Source of the DNA: Gammaproteobacteria bacterium
Lineage (GTDB): Bacteria; Pseudomonadota; Gammaproteobacteria; Granulosicoccales; Granulosicoccaceae
Assembly: GCA_002746645.1 (NCBI GenBank)
Contig: PDPU01000042.1
Location: 1-64,000, forward strand
Length of the DNA stretch: 64,000 nucleotides
Reading direction: 5' to 3'
Made by a program: the position numbers and the translations under genes. Shown here piece by piece: positions 55,786 to 64,000 of this stretch (position 1 is its first letter; every line of letters begins with the position of its first letter). The notes under the pieces were generated by a model. The model was not told the DNA's origin, searched no databases, and saw nothing but the letters and a program-made list of their open reading frames with translations.

Positions 55786-57688
55786 ATGATGAGCAGCGCA
55801 ACTGGCAGTTTCAGTGGCCTGAAATGGCAGATTCGCAGGGCTCGCAAGCGAGGTGCGCTGGGACGTGCCTATCGTGAGAGGGCCGGATTGCGCCTGGAAG
55901 GGACCGAGAAGATCGCCGCCACATCAGAGAAGGAAGAGCAGCCTGGGGGCTCGACGCTGTTTGCCTTGCCCGAAGGCTTTCCCGCGTGGGAAGGGCTGCG
56001 CATGGTCATGCTGTTCCTGCTGTTTCCCGCGATCCTGGTGCTGGCGATAACGATCACGGGTGGTCAGTGGCCGAAGGAGCTGCTCTACACCATCGCCATC
56101 CTCCTCGGTGCCTTCGTGGCGGCCAGTGCACTGCGCACCTCCGAACTCATACTCGCCTGTCTGCTGCTCTATCTGCCGTTCTCGAAGGTTTACGTCATTC
56201 CCCTGGCGCCCATGATCAACGGCACCAACGCCCTGTTGCTGCTGGGCATGGCGGCGGCGGTGCTGCAGGCGAATGCACATCGCGATCCGCTGTTCCGTCT
56301 TGATCTCGGCCGTGACGGTCATCCAGCATCCCCGGGGCTGGGGTTGGTTCTGGTACGACAACATCTGGAATTTCAAGGCCTTCATGGATCAGTTCGTGTT
56401 CTTCGCCCTGCTGACTTCGTGCATTCGCGATCGTGAAATGGCCAAGCGCATGGTCTTCTACATGATGATCGGCATCGTGCTCGTGGCGTTTCACGGCATA
56501 CCGGAACTGTTTGAAAAGGCCGGACGATCCTCGATCGAGAAGAGCCGTCTCGACGGACCGCACGTGCAGTCGAACAACTACGGCGGTTTTCTCGCCTATA
56601 CCTTGCTGCCGATGGCGTCGGTGTTCATGGTCTACATGCGCGACTGGCGCGTGTGGCTGCTGGGGCCGTACTTTCTGGTGGCACTGAAGCTCCTGCTGGC
56701 GACATTCTCGCGTGGTGCCTATCTCGCCATGGCCGTCGGTGGTCTGGTCGCGGCCTGGTATCGCGGCAAGGGCTTCCTGGCCTTCTGGACGGTGGTCGCG
56801 CTGAGCTTCTTCCTCGCCTTTCCGAGCGCGATTCCCGATTCCATCACGGACCGCATGGCCTCGCTGGCGGGCGACGAGGCCCGCGGCAACGAGGAAGCCA
56901 TCGACAAGAGTGCCAACACACGCCTGATCATGTGGGAAGCGGCCGCCGAGATGATGCAGGAGAGTCCGGTCATGGGCAAGGGTTTCAAGGGCTTTCCCTT
57001 GCTGAAGGATCAATACGTCGATCAGCCGGTCGAGGAGAGTGATCCACACAGCATGTACTTCATGCTCGGGGCCGAGATGGGTGTTCCCGGCTTGCTGATC
57101 TTTCTTGCCATTCTCGCCCACTGCTTCTTCATGGGGCGGCGACTGGCGCTGCACGGGCAGGATCCGTTCGAGCGCACCATCGGTATCGCGGGGGCGGCCA
57201 TTGCCGTGTGTTTCGCGGTGGTCTGCATATTCGGTTCGCGTGCCGTGTCGCTGAACGTGACCGTGTATTTCTGGACCTGGTTCGTGGTCATGCAGGTGTT
57301 GTTGCGCAAGCCGGGGATGAAAGTCCCCGATCTGGTTCCCGTGCGCGCGAAGGCGGCTGCGGGGCGGCCGCGCAGACGCCCGCAGGGCAAGGGCTATGCC
57401 GTACTCGTCCGGAAGGTGGACGACGAGGGGTTGCCGGAAACCGCAGTTGAGTCGACCGAGGGCGGGCGCCACCGGAAACCTCGTCGGCCACGCAAGCCTC
57501 TGCGAACCCGGAAACGGCTACGCGGTGCGCAGCCACCGGCCACGACCCTGCCGTCGAGTCGGACACGGCAGGCGCCGGTTGACGGGGCTGCCGACGAAGA
57601 CGGCGTCAGCGAACTCCAGCGCCGAACGCGCGCGGCCGTCGATCGTGCGGGCGCTCGCCAGCGGCTGCGTCAGAATCGCGGCGTCTGA
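55786..57688 (+). pseudogene. O-antigen ligase/polymerase-like protein, split by a frameshift near 56300
   Basis: 55786..56436 reads to ...AAVLQANAHRDPLFRL then leaves homology; continuation SAVTVIQHPRGWGWFWYDNIWNFKAFMDQFVFF... in 56273..57688. Confidence 0.78.
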
Positions 57689-57950
57689 CCCGCGCTGCCG
57701 TCAACTACACTTCCCACGGAGACGCGCGGATACTTGATTCGTGCGCTGGTTCAAGCCACTGTGGATCGCTGTTCGGGGCACCCTGGCGATGGGGTACGAA
57801 ACTTGCGACGCTGACGACACGGGTAAGAGTTCCGTCAGGCACTCGAACCTTGCGTGATTCATGTGGTCGGAATCGATTGTTGATTGCACCGGGCAGTTGC
57901 CGGGCGTGATGTGATGAAAACGGCAGGTATTTCGAGACTGGACACGCCAG

Positions 57951-58274
57951 ATGAGTGAATACGAGCATGAGCAGGAAGGTGGACTGGTGGTCGAGCCAGC
58001 CCGGCCGGCACTGGCCAGACCGCCACGCTGGCAGGTTTTCCTGCTCAATGACGATTACACGCCAATGGAGTTTGTGGTCGAAGTCTTGCAGCAGTTCTTT
58101 CGGCTGGATCGAGAACAGGCCACGCGCGTGATGTTGCACGTGCACCAGAGGGGCAAGGGCATCTGCGGGGTCTTCACTCGCGAGATTGCCGAGACCAAGG
58201 TGGCACAGGTGACGCAGTACGCGCGCGAATGCAAACATCCTTTGCTGTGCGAAATGGAAAGGGCAGACGACTGA
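57951..58274 (+). CDS. clpS: ATP-dependent Clp protease adaptor ClpS
   Basis: [57 protein letters not shown]. Confidence 0.96.
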   Translation: MSEYEHEQEGGLVVEPARPALARPPRWQVFLLNDDYTPMEFVVEVLQQFFRLDREQATRVMLHVHQRGKGICGVFTREIAETKVAQVTQYARECKHPLLCEMERADD

Positions 58275-58328
58275 GCACATGCTCGATCAATTCCCGGACC
58301 CCAGACCAGGCGAGAGCAGAACCAGGTT

Positions 58329-60632
58329 ATGTTGAGTAAAGAACTGGAATACACCTTGAACAACGCGTTCAAGGACGCGCGAACGCGCCGATTTGAATTC
58401 ATGACGGTGGAGCACCTGCTGCTTGCGCTGCTTGACAATCCGTCGGCTGCCAAGGTGCTGCGTGAGTGCGGCGCCGATCTCGAGACGCTGCGTGACGATC
58501 TTGACAATGCCGTCAAGGAAAGCACGCCGCTGCTCGACGAGGACGACAGCCGCGAAACCCAACCCACGCTCGGTTTCCAGCGGGTGCTGCAGCGCGCCGT
58601 CTTTCACGTGCAGAGCTCGGGCAAGAAGGAAGTCACCGGTGCCAACGTACTCGTGGCCATCTTCGGCGAGCAGGACTCGCAGACCGTCTACTTCCTGAAC
58701 AAGCAGAACGTCACGCGCCTGGATGTCGTCAACTACATCGCGCATGGCATTTCGAGAAAGGGCGACGAGGAGTCCGACGAGGTCGATGACACCGCGGCCG
58801 ACTTCACCGGCGAAGAACCGGACAGCGATGCAAGCCCGCTCGAGAAGTACGCCACGAACCTCAATGCCAAGGCCGAAGCCGGCAATATCGACCCACTGAT
58901 CGGTCGCGAGCACGAGGTCGAACGCGCCTCTCAGGTGCTCTGCCGACGCAGAAAGAACAATCCCCTGCTCGTCGGCGAGGCCGGTGTCGGCAAGACGGCC
59001 ATCGCCGAAGGCCTTGCGCGCCGTATCGTCGATGGCGACGTGCCCGAGGTGCTGGCAAGCGCGGTGATCTACTCGCTCGATCTCGGTGCGCTTGTTGCCG
59101 GCACCAAGTATCGCGGCGACTTCGAAAAGCGTCTGAAGAGCATTCTCGGGCAGTTGAAGAACGAGCCCGGTGCGGTGCTCTTCATCGACGAGATCCACAC
59201 CATCATCGGTGCCGGTGCGGCCTCGGGTGGCGTCATGGACGCCTCGAACCTGATCAAGCCCATGCTGGCTTCGGGCGAGCTGAAGTGCATCGGCTCCACG
59301 ACCTATCAGGAATACCGCGGCATCTTCGAGAAGGATCGCGCACTCTCGCGCCGTTTCCAGAAGATCGACGTGATCGAGCCGACCGTCGACCAGACCTACC
59401 AGATTCTCAAGGGTCTGAAGTCACGCTACGAAGAGTTCCATGACGTCGAATACTCCAACAAGGCGCTGAAGACGGCAGCGGAACTTGCCGGTCGCTACAT
59501 CAACGACCGCTTTCTGCCCGACAAGGCCATCGACGTGATCGACGAGGCCGGCGCCAACAACCGCGTCCAGGGGACGACAGGCGAGGGCAAGGAAGGCCGG
59601 AAGAGCCGCATCACGGTCAAGGACATCGAAGCGATCGTGGCGAAGATTGCGCGTATCCCGGAAAAGAGCGTGTCGTCTTCCGATACCGACAAGCTCAAGA
59701 CACTGTCTCGCGACATGCGCATGCTGGTGTTCGGTCAGGACGAAGCCATCGAGACCCTGTCGGCAGCCATCAAGATGTCGCGTTCGGGCCTCGGTCATGA
59801 AGACAAGCCCATCGGCAGCTTCCTCTTTGCAGGACCGACCGGTGTCGGCAAGACCGAAGTCACCAAACAGCTCGCACAGATCATGGGCATCGAACTGATC
59901 CGCTTCGACATGTCGGAGTACATGGAACGGCACACCGTGTCGCGCCTCATCGGAGCGCCCCCGGGTTACGTGGGCTACGATCAGGGCGGACTGCTGACCG
60001 ATGCCGTGGTGCAGCATCCACATGCCGTCGTGCTGCTCGACGAAATCGAGAAGGCACACCCCGATGTCTTCAACCTGCTGCTGCAGGTGATGGATCACGG
60101 CACGCTGACCGACAACAACGGCAGAAAGGCCGACTTCCGCAACATCGTGCTGGTCATGACCACCAACGCCGGTGCCGAGTCGCTGTCGCGCACCACCATG
60201 GGCTTCACCCAGCAGGATCACTCCAGCGATGCGATGGAAGCGGTCAACCGCCTGTTCACGCCGGAGTTCCGCAACCGACTCGACGCCATCATCCAGTTCA
60301 AGCCGCTCGACAAGGACATCATTCTCAACGTCGTCGACAAGTTCATCATCGAACTCGAATCGCAGCTCGAACAGAAGAAGGTGTCGATCGACTTCGCGCC
60401 CGATGCCAAGGCCTGGATGGCCGAGCACGGTTTCGACGCGAAGATGGGTGCGCGCCCGATGACGCGCCTGATCAGCGAGAACATCAAGAAACCCCTGGCC
60501 GACGAGATCCTCTTCGGCAAGCTCGCGGGCGGCGGCCACGTGCACGTCAGACTCGACGAGAAGGGCAACATCACCTTCGAGATCGACAACCGCGAGGCCG
60601 ACAACAAGCCGGTGGCATCGAAGGAAGTCTGA
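58329..60632 (+). CDS. clpA: ATP-dependent Clp protease ATP-binding subunit ClpA
   Basis: [49 protein letters not shown]. Confidence 0.97.
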   Translation: MLSKELEYTLNNAFKDARTRRFEFMTVEHLLLALLDNPSAAKVLRECGADLETLRDDLDNAVKESTPLLDEDDSRETQPTLGFQRVLQRAVFHVQSSGKKEVTGANVLVAIFGEQDSQTVYFLNKQNVTRLDVVNYIAHGISRKGDEESDEVDDTAADFTGEEPDSDASPLEKYATNLNAKAEAGNIDPLIGREHEVERASQVLCRRRKNNPLLVGEAGVGKTAIAEGLARRIVDGDVPEVLASAVIYSLDLGALVAGTKYRGDFEKRLKSILGQLKNEPGAVLFIDEIHTIIGAGAASGGVMDASNLIKPMLASGELKCIGSTTYQEYRGIFEKDRALSRRFQKIDVIEPTVDQTYQILKGLKSRYEEFHDVEYSNKALKTAAELAGRYINDRFLPDKAIDVIDEAGANNRVQGTTGEGKEGRKSRITVKDIEAIVAKIARIPEKSVSSSDTDKLKTLSRDMRMLVFGQDEAIETLSAAIKMSRSGLGHEDKPIGSFLFAGPTGVGKTEVTKQLAQIMGIELIRFDMSEYMERHTVSRLIGAPPGYVGYDQGGLLTDAVVQHPHAVVLLDEIEKAHPDVFNLLLQVMDHGTLTDNNGRKADFRNIVLVMTTNAGAESLSRTTMGFTQQDHSSDAMEAVNRLFTPEFRNRLDAIIQFKPLDKDIILNVVDKFIIELESQLEQKKVSIDFAPDAKAWMAEHGFDAKMGARPMTRLISENIKKPLADEILFGKLAGGGHVHVRLDEKGNITFEIDNREADNKPVASKEV

Positions 60633-60650
60633 GGCCTCGCCTCCGTCGCG

Positions 60651-60710
60651 CGGCAAGGTGCCGTGCGGCAAGGGGCCGTGCGGCAAGGGGCCGTGCGGCA
60701 AGGGGCCGTG
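60651..60710 (+). repeat. 15-bp intergenic tandem repeat, 4 units (CGGCAAGGGGCCGTG)
   Basis: Direct reading, followed by decayed copies to about 60740. Confidence 0.93.
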
Positions 60711-60766
60711 CTGCGGCAAGGTGTTGCGCAGCAAGGTGTTGCACAGCCACGACGGCAGTCATGCGG

Positions 60767-60790
60767 AAACCCGGCACTGGCCGGGTTTTC
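60767..60790 (+). terminator. clpA terminator
   Basis: AAACCCGGC-ACTG-GCCGGGTTTT, perfect 9 bp stem. Confidence 0.85.
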
Positions 60791-60830
60791 CGTGTCGGGC
60801 ATCCCGGGTTTCGGACAGCCTTTCGTGAAA

Positions 60831-60872
60831 CGGAAACGGAAACGGAAACGGAAACGGAAACGGAAACGGAAA
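60831..60872. repeat. hexanucleotide array (CGGAAA)x7
   Basis: Lies between convergent clpA and infA terminators. Confidence 0.95.
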
Positions 60873-60891
60873 AACCCCGGCATTGCCAGGG
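60870..60891 (-). terminator. infA terminator
   Basis: Minus strand CCCTGGC-AAT-GCCGGGG-TTTTT. Confidence 0.75.
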
Positions 60892-60980
60892 TCTTTCGAG
60901 GGTTCGATCTGCATGAAGCCTGCGAGGCCCGCCGGCCTGGTCATGACCGACGGTGACTGCGCGACGAAATCCGGCCGAAC

Positions 60981-61199
60981 TCAGCGGCTGCGGTAGGTGA
61001 TGCGACCCTTGGACAGATCGTAGGGGGTCATCTGCACGGTGACCCTGTCACCGGTCAGGATACGGATGTAGTGTTTGCGCATCTTGCCGGAAATGTGTGC
61101 GGTCACGACGTGACCGTTTTCCAGTTCGACACGAAACATCGTGTTCGGCAGGGTGTCTATCACCGTGCCTTCCATCTCAATGGGTTCTTCTTTGGCCAT
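60981..61199 (-). CDS. infA: translation initiation factor IF-1
   Basis: [53 protein letters not shown]. Confidence 0.98.
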   Translation of the reverse strand: MAKEEPIEMEGTVIDTLPNTMFRVELENGHVVTAHISGKMRKHYIRILTGDRVTVQMTPYDLSKGRITYRSR

Positions 61200-61360
61200 C
61201 GGCTCTCCGGTTGGGCGCGCCAGTATCGGCGGCTGTCTGGATCAAAGGCGCCATTATCACCATATTGCGCTTCACTGCAAGTGGCAAACGCAAGAATGAT
61301 GCCGTTTGTGCCACCGCAGCATGGGGGCAGATCCATCCAATTCAAGCCATAATAGGGCGC

Positions 61361-61861
61361 ATGCAAGCCACACTGACATCACGGCGGGAGGTAACCAGCG
61401 GGCGTTTCGCGGCCCTGATGGAGCTCTACGAGAGCAACTACATCCTGCTCAGGCGGCTCATTCCGAACCTCACGGCGCTTGAAGGAGGGAGTGAACAGCG
61501 TTACCTGTCCTGGCGTGCCGGTGCCGTGCCACTGGAACTCTCGGCCATCGAACACAGCCGCTATACCAGCAGCTTTCGCCTGAGCTATCGCTTTTCGTCA
61601 CGCCGGCAGCCGAGCCGCGAACCCGACCTGACGATCCGGCTGTATCACGACGCACGTTCTGCCGAAGTCATGACCGGGCTGTTGCCGAGTTCACGCCGTG
61701 ATGCCCGCGGCGAGCCGCGCCGGCGGCGCGATCTCGGCGAAGGCATGCGTCTCAACCGTTTTTTCAATCGCTGGCTGGCCTACTGCCTGAGACAGGGTCA
61801 CAGCTTCGATGTCGAGGGTGCGCTGCGCGAAGGCGCAACGAATCAGTCCGCACAGAACTGA
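61361..61861 (+). CDS. DUF1249 domain protein
   Basis: FAALMELYESNYILLRRLIPNL...LYHDARSAEVM...NRFFNRWLAYCLRQGHSF. Confidence 0.8.
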   Translation: MQATLTSRREVTSGRFAALMELYESNYILLRRLIPNLTALEGGSEQRYLSWRAGAVPLELSAIEHSRYTSSFRLSYRFSSRRQPSREPDLTIRLYHDARSAEVMTGLLPSSRRDARGEPRRRRDLGEGMRLNRFFNRWLAYCLRQGHSFDVEGALREGATNQSAQN

Positions 61862-62586
61862 TCGAAACTCTTCTGATAGCGCGCCATGTGAATCACGGTG
61901 TTGTCCATGTCACCCGGCGTCAGATCAAGGCGCAGACGGCGCTCGAGCGAGACCACGCGCTTCCTGAGATCATCGCAGCGGTTCCGCTTGTTGCGGGCCG
62001 CGATCGCGTCCGGACTCATCGGTGGCGTTCGTGAAGACGCGGCACTGGCGGCCGTAGCGTGGCTGGCGCCGGAACCTGCGGGCGAACGCGCGCCGCGCTG
62101 CGAACTGCCATTCCCGGAAACCTCCGGCGCGTAGCTGATGCGAGCAGGGGCGGAGACCGACACCTTTGCCGGTGCCGTGGCGCGAATGCCGGTACTGCCG
62201 GCACGGGCGGCGGTGGCCTTGCTGTCGTTGTCGCTGCCATCGGGGCCGACCGGCGAGCTGCGGCCGCCGATGCGTTGCAGACGTTGGCTGACGGCCGCAT
62301 CGATGGCAGCCTGAGCGGCCTGTTCATTACCGGCGTCGAACTCCGTCGTGGTGTTCGATCGAGTGGTGGCTGCACCGGTTGCCGGGGCCGGGGCAGACAC
62401 CGCCGATGCTGCCGGCGAGGTCATGCCGCTTGCGCCGCCGTTCACCGTTTCATACCGGGTGCCGGCTGCCGGTGGCTCGGTCGAGAAGGTGATCGAACCA
62501 TCGGCTTCGGCCCACTTGTAGAGCGTTACCGCCTGGGCGGATGAGGCAAGCAGCAGGCATGCTGCCGTGAGAGTTGCTCGAGTCAT
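61843..62586 (-). CDS. DUF4124 domain protein
   Basis: Signal peptide then VTLYKWAEADGSITFSTEPPAAGTRYETV. Confidence 0.82.
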   Translation of the reverse strand: MTRATLTAACLLLASSAQAVTLYKWAEADGSITFSTEPPAAGTRYETVNGGASGMTSPAASAVSAPAPATGAATTRSNTTTEFDAGNEQAAQAAIDAAVSQRLQRIGGRSSPVGPDGSDNDSKATAARAGSTGIRATAPAKVSVSAPARISYAPEVSGNGSSQRGARSPAGSGASHATAASAASSRTPPMSPDAIAARNKRNRCDDLRKRVVSLERRLRLDLTPGDMDNTVIHMARYQKSFDQFCAD

Positions 62587-62682
62587 CGGGTCTGGTGCCG
62601 GTCGGGTGCGATGAAATGGACTAGAGTTCCTGAGGTGTTCAAGCAGCGAACACGTATTCAAAACGGGAACAATGCAAGGTCG

Positions 62683-63084
62683 ATGCCGATGAACACGGGA
62701 GTGGCGTTTCTGGTCGTGGCCGCGGGCGGTGCCCTCGGTGCCTGCTGTCGCTATGCGGCAAGCCTGTGGCTGGTGGGAGAGCGGTTCTCCATCCCCTTCG
62801 CCACACTGTCCGTGAATCTTGCGGGCTGTTTCATGGCCGGGCTTCTCTATGCACTCATCGCGCAACGCGCCGTGCCGGCGGGCTACCTCGCGCTCCTGCT
62901 CATCACGGGCTTTCTCGGCGCCCTGACCACCTTCTCGACCTTCTCGGTGGAAACCCTGACGCTGTTTCTCGCCGAGCGACCCTGGGCGGCACTGGCGAAC
63001 GCCCTCGTGAACCTTGTCGGCAGTCTGGCCGCCGTTGCAGCGGGGTTCCTGTTGCTGGCGGGGCGGATTCCGCATGCTGCGTGA
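62683..63084 (+). CDS. crcB: fluoride ion transporter CrcB
   Basis: GGALGACCRYAASL, TLSVNLAGCFMAGLL, TGFLGALTTFSTFSVETL. Confidence 0.95.
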   Translation: MPMNTGVAFLVVAAGGALGACCRYAASLWLVGERFSIPFATLSVNLAGCFMAGLLYALIAQRAVPAGYLALLLITGFLGALTTFSTFSVETLTLFLAERPWAALANALVNLVGSLAAVAAGFLLLAGRIPHAA

Positions 63085-63097
63085 CGGTTGCAACGCT

Positions 63098-63179
63098 GCC
63101 GGCAGCGGCGGCGTGCGTTTCCGGCGCTGACGGCACACAGGTTTCCGGCAGCGGCGGCATCCGTTTCCGGCGCTGACGG
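63098..63179 (+). repeat. 46-bp-period direct repeat downstream of crcB
   Basis: CCGGCAGCGGCGGCGTGCGTTTCCGGCGCTGACGG / CCGGCAGCGGCGGCATCCGTTTCCGGCGCTGACGG. Confidence 0.9.
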
Positions 63180-63349
63180 TTCGCGCTCGCGAACGGGTGA
63201 GTGCGGATCCGGACTCGATGACTTTCGGATTTGATATACACTTGTTCGACTTCGGAACGGGTCTGCCACTCGAACCTTACATCGATCAGTCATTGACGAC
63301 AGTGGCCACGAGGCCGTTCAACCCTCCCCCCAGGATTCAGACAACCGCG

Positions 63350-64000
63350 ATGCTCGACCCCAAATTGCTGCGTGGCAACCTCGACGATGTGGCTGAACGT
63401 CAGTCGAAACGCAACATCACGCTCGACAAGGCGCGGCTCGTCGATCTCGAATCGCGCCGTCGTGAACTCCAGCAGCGCAGCGAATCCCTGCAGGCGGAGC
63501 GGAACGCGCGTTCGAAGTCCATCGGACAGGCCAAGGCGCGCGGCGAGGATATCGAGCCGCTCCTTGCCGAGACCGGACGCCTCGGCGATGAACTGGAGGC
63601 CGCTTCGAAGGCGCTTGAAGCGGTGCAGGGCGAACTCGAGGCCGAGTACCTCGGCCTGCCGAACCTCGTCGACGACAGCGTGCCACCGGGCAGCGACGAA
63701 AGCGACAATCTGGAGGTTCGTCGTATCGGCGAACCGCGGCACTTCGATTTTCCCGTGCAGGATCACGTTGCCCTGGGTGCACGCGGGGATACACTCGATT
63801 TCGATACCGGAGCAAAGCTCACGGGCTCGCGTTTCGTGGTCATGCGTGGCGACATCGCGCGCCTGCACCGGGCGCTGTCACAGTTCATGCTCGACACGCA
63901 CGTCAACGATCACGGCTACACGGAAGTCAACGTGCCGCTGATCGTCAACCGGGACACGCTGCGTGGCACGGGGCAACTGCCGAAGTTCGAGGAAGACCTC
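63350..64000 (+). CDS. serS: seryl-tRNA synthetase (partial, truncated by window end)
   Basis: [62 protein letters not shown]. Confidence 0.97.
   Translation, partial: MLDPKLLRGNLDDVAERQSKRNITLDKARLVDLESRRRELQQRSESLQAERNARSKSIGQAKARGEDIEPLLAETGRLGDELEAASKALEAVQGELEAEYLGLPNLVDDSVPPGSDESDNLEVRRIGEPRHFDFPVQDHVALGARGDTLDFDTGAKLTGSRFVVMRGDIARLHRALSQFMLDTHVNDHGYTEVNVPLIVNRDTLRGTGQLPKFEEDL

Noticed and set aside
41369-57688. Complete XrtA/PEP-CTERM exosortase locus
   Set aside because: The EPS genes resemble that cluster type, but no exosortase, FemAB-like or PEP-CTERM substrate gene is present in the window.
60831-60872. Possible CRISPR or coding repeat
   Set aside because: Simple hexamer array without spacers, in an intergenic region.
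62587-62682. Fluoride riboswitch upstream of crcB
   Set aside because: The sequence lacks the conserved crcB motif as I know it; nothing supports it.

Overview
A 64 kb window of a high-GC gammaproteobacterial-type chromosome. Backbone blocks: ada and a peptide-type ABC substrate-binding protein; ABC exporter; thrS-infC-rpmI-rplT-pheS-pheT-ihfA-merR-tRNA-Pro(GGG); copA; tRNA-Asn(GTT)-uvrB-hflD-mnmA-lysR-aceA; a Zn/metal-type ABC operon (DUF2796/DUF3299, His-rich); a long exopolysaccharide cluster resembling PEP-CTERM/XrtA-type EPS clusters; clpS-clpA-infA; crcB; serS (cut by window end). An accessory island (about 19.0-29.5 kb) between copA and tRNA-Asn carries an AbiE type IV toxin-antitoxin pair, transposon debris (IS3, Mu/Tn7-like DDE + AAA ATPase, IS21), an Mrr remnant, an apparently intact two-gene Hachiman defence system (hamA/hamB), and an in-frame IS21 transposase::AlkZ/YcaQ-like glycosylase chimera. 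The main unlisted signals are: (1) two tandem tRNA-Thr(CGU) anticodon-arm mimics just upstream of thrS, a predicted translational operator; (2) terminator/attenuator hairpins inside the infC-rpmI and rplT-pheS gaps; (3) a near-perfect 13-bp inverted repeat at the abiE start; (4) many short tandem repeats at gene ends, including duplications of last codons plus stop at three loci; (5) two frameshifted EPS genes and a degenerate BY-kinase Walker A. All family assignments come from reading motifs by eye; no database search was run.
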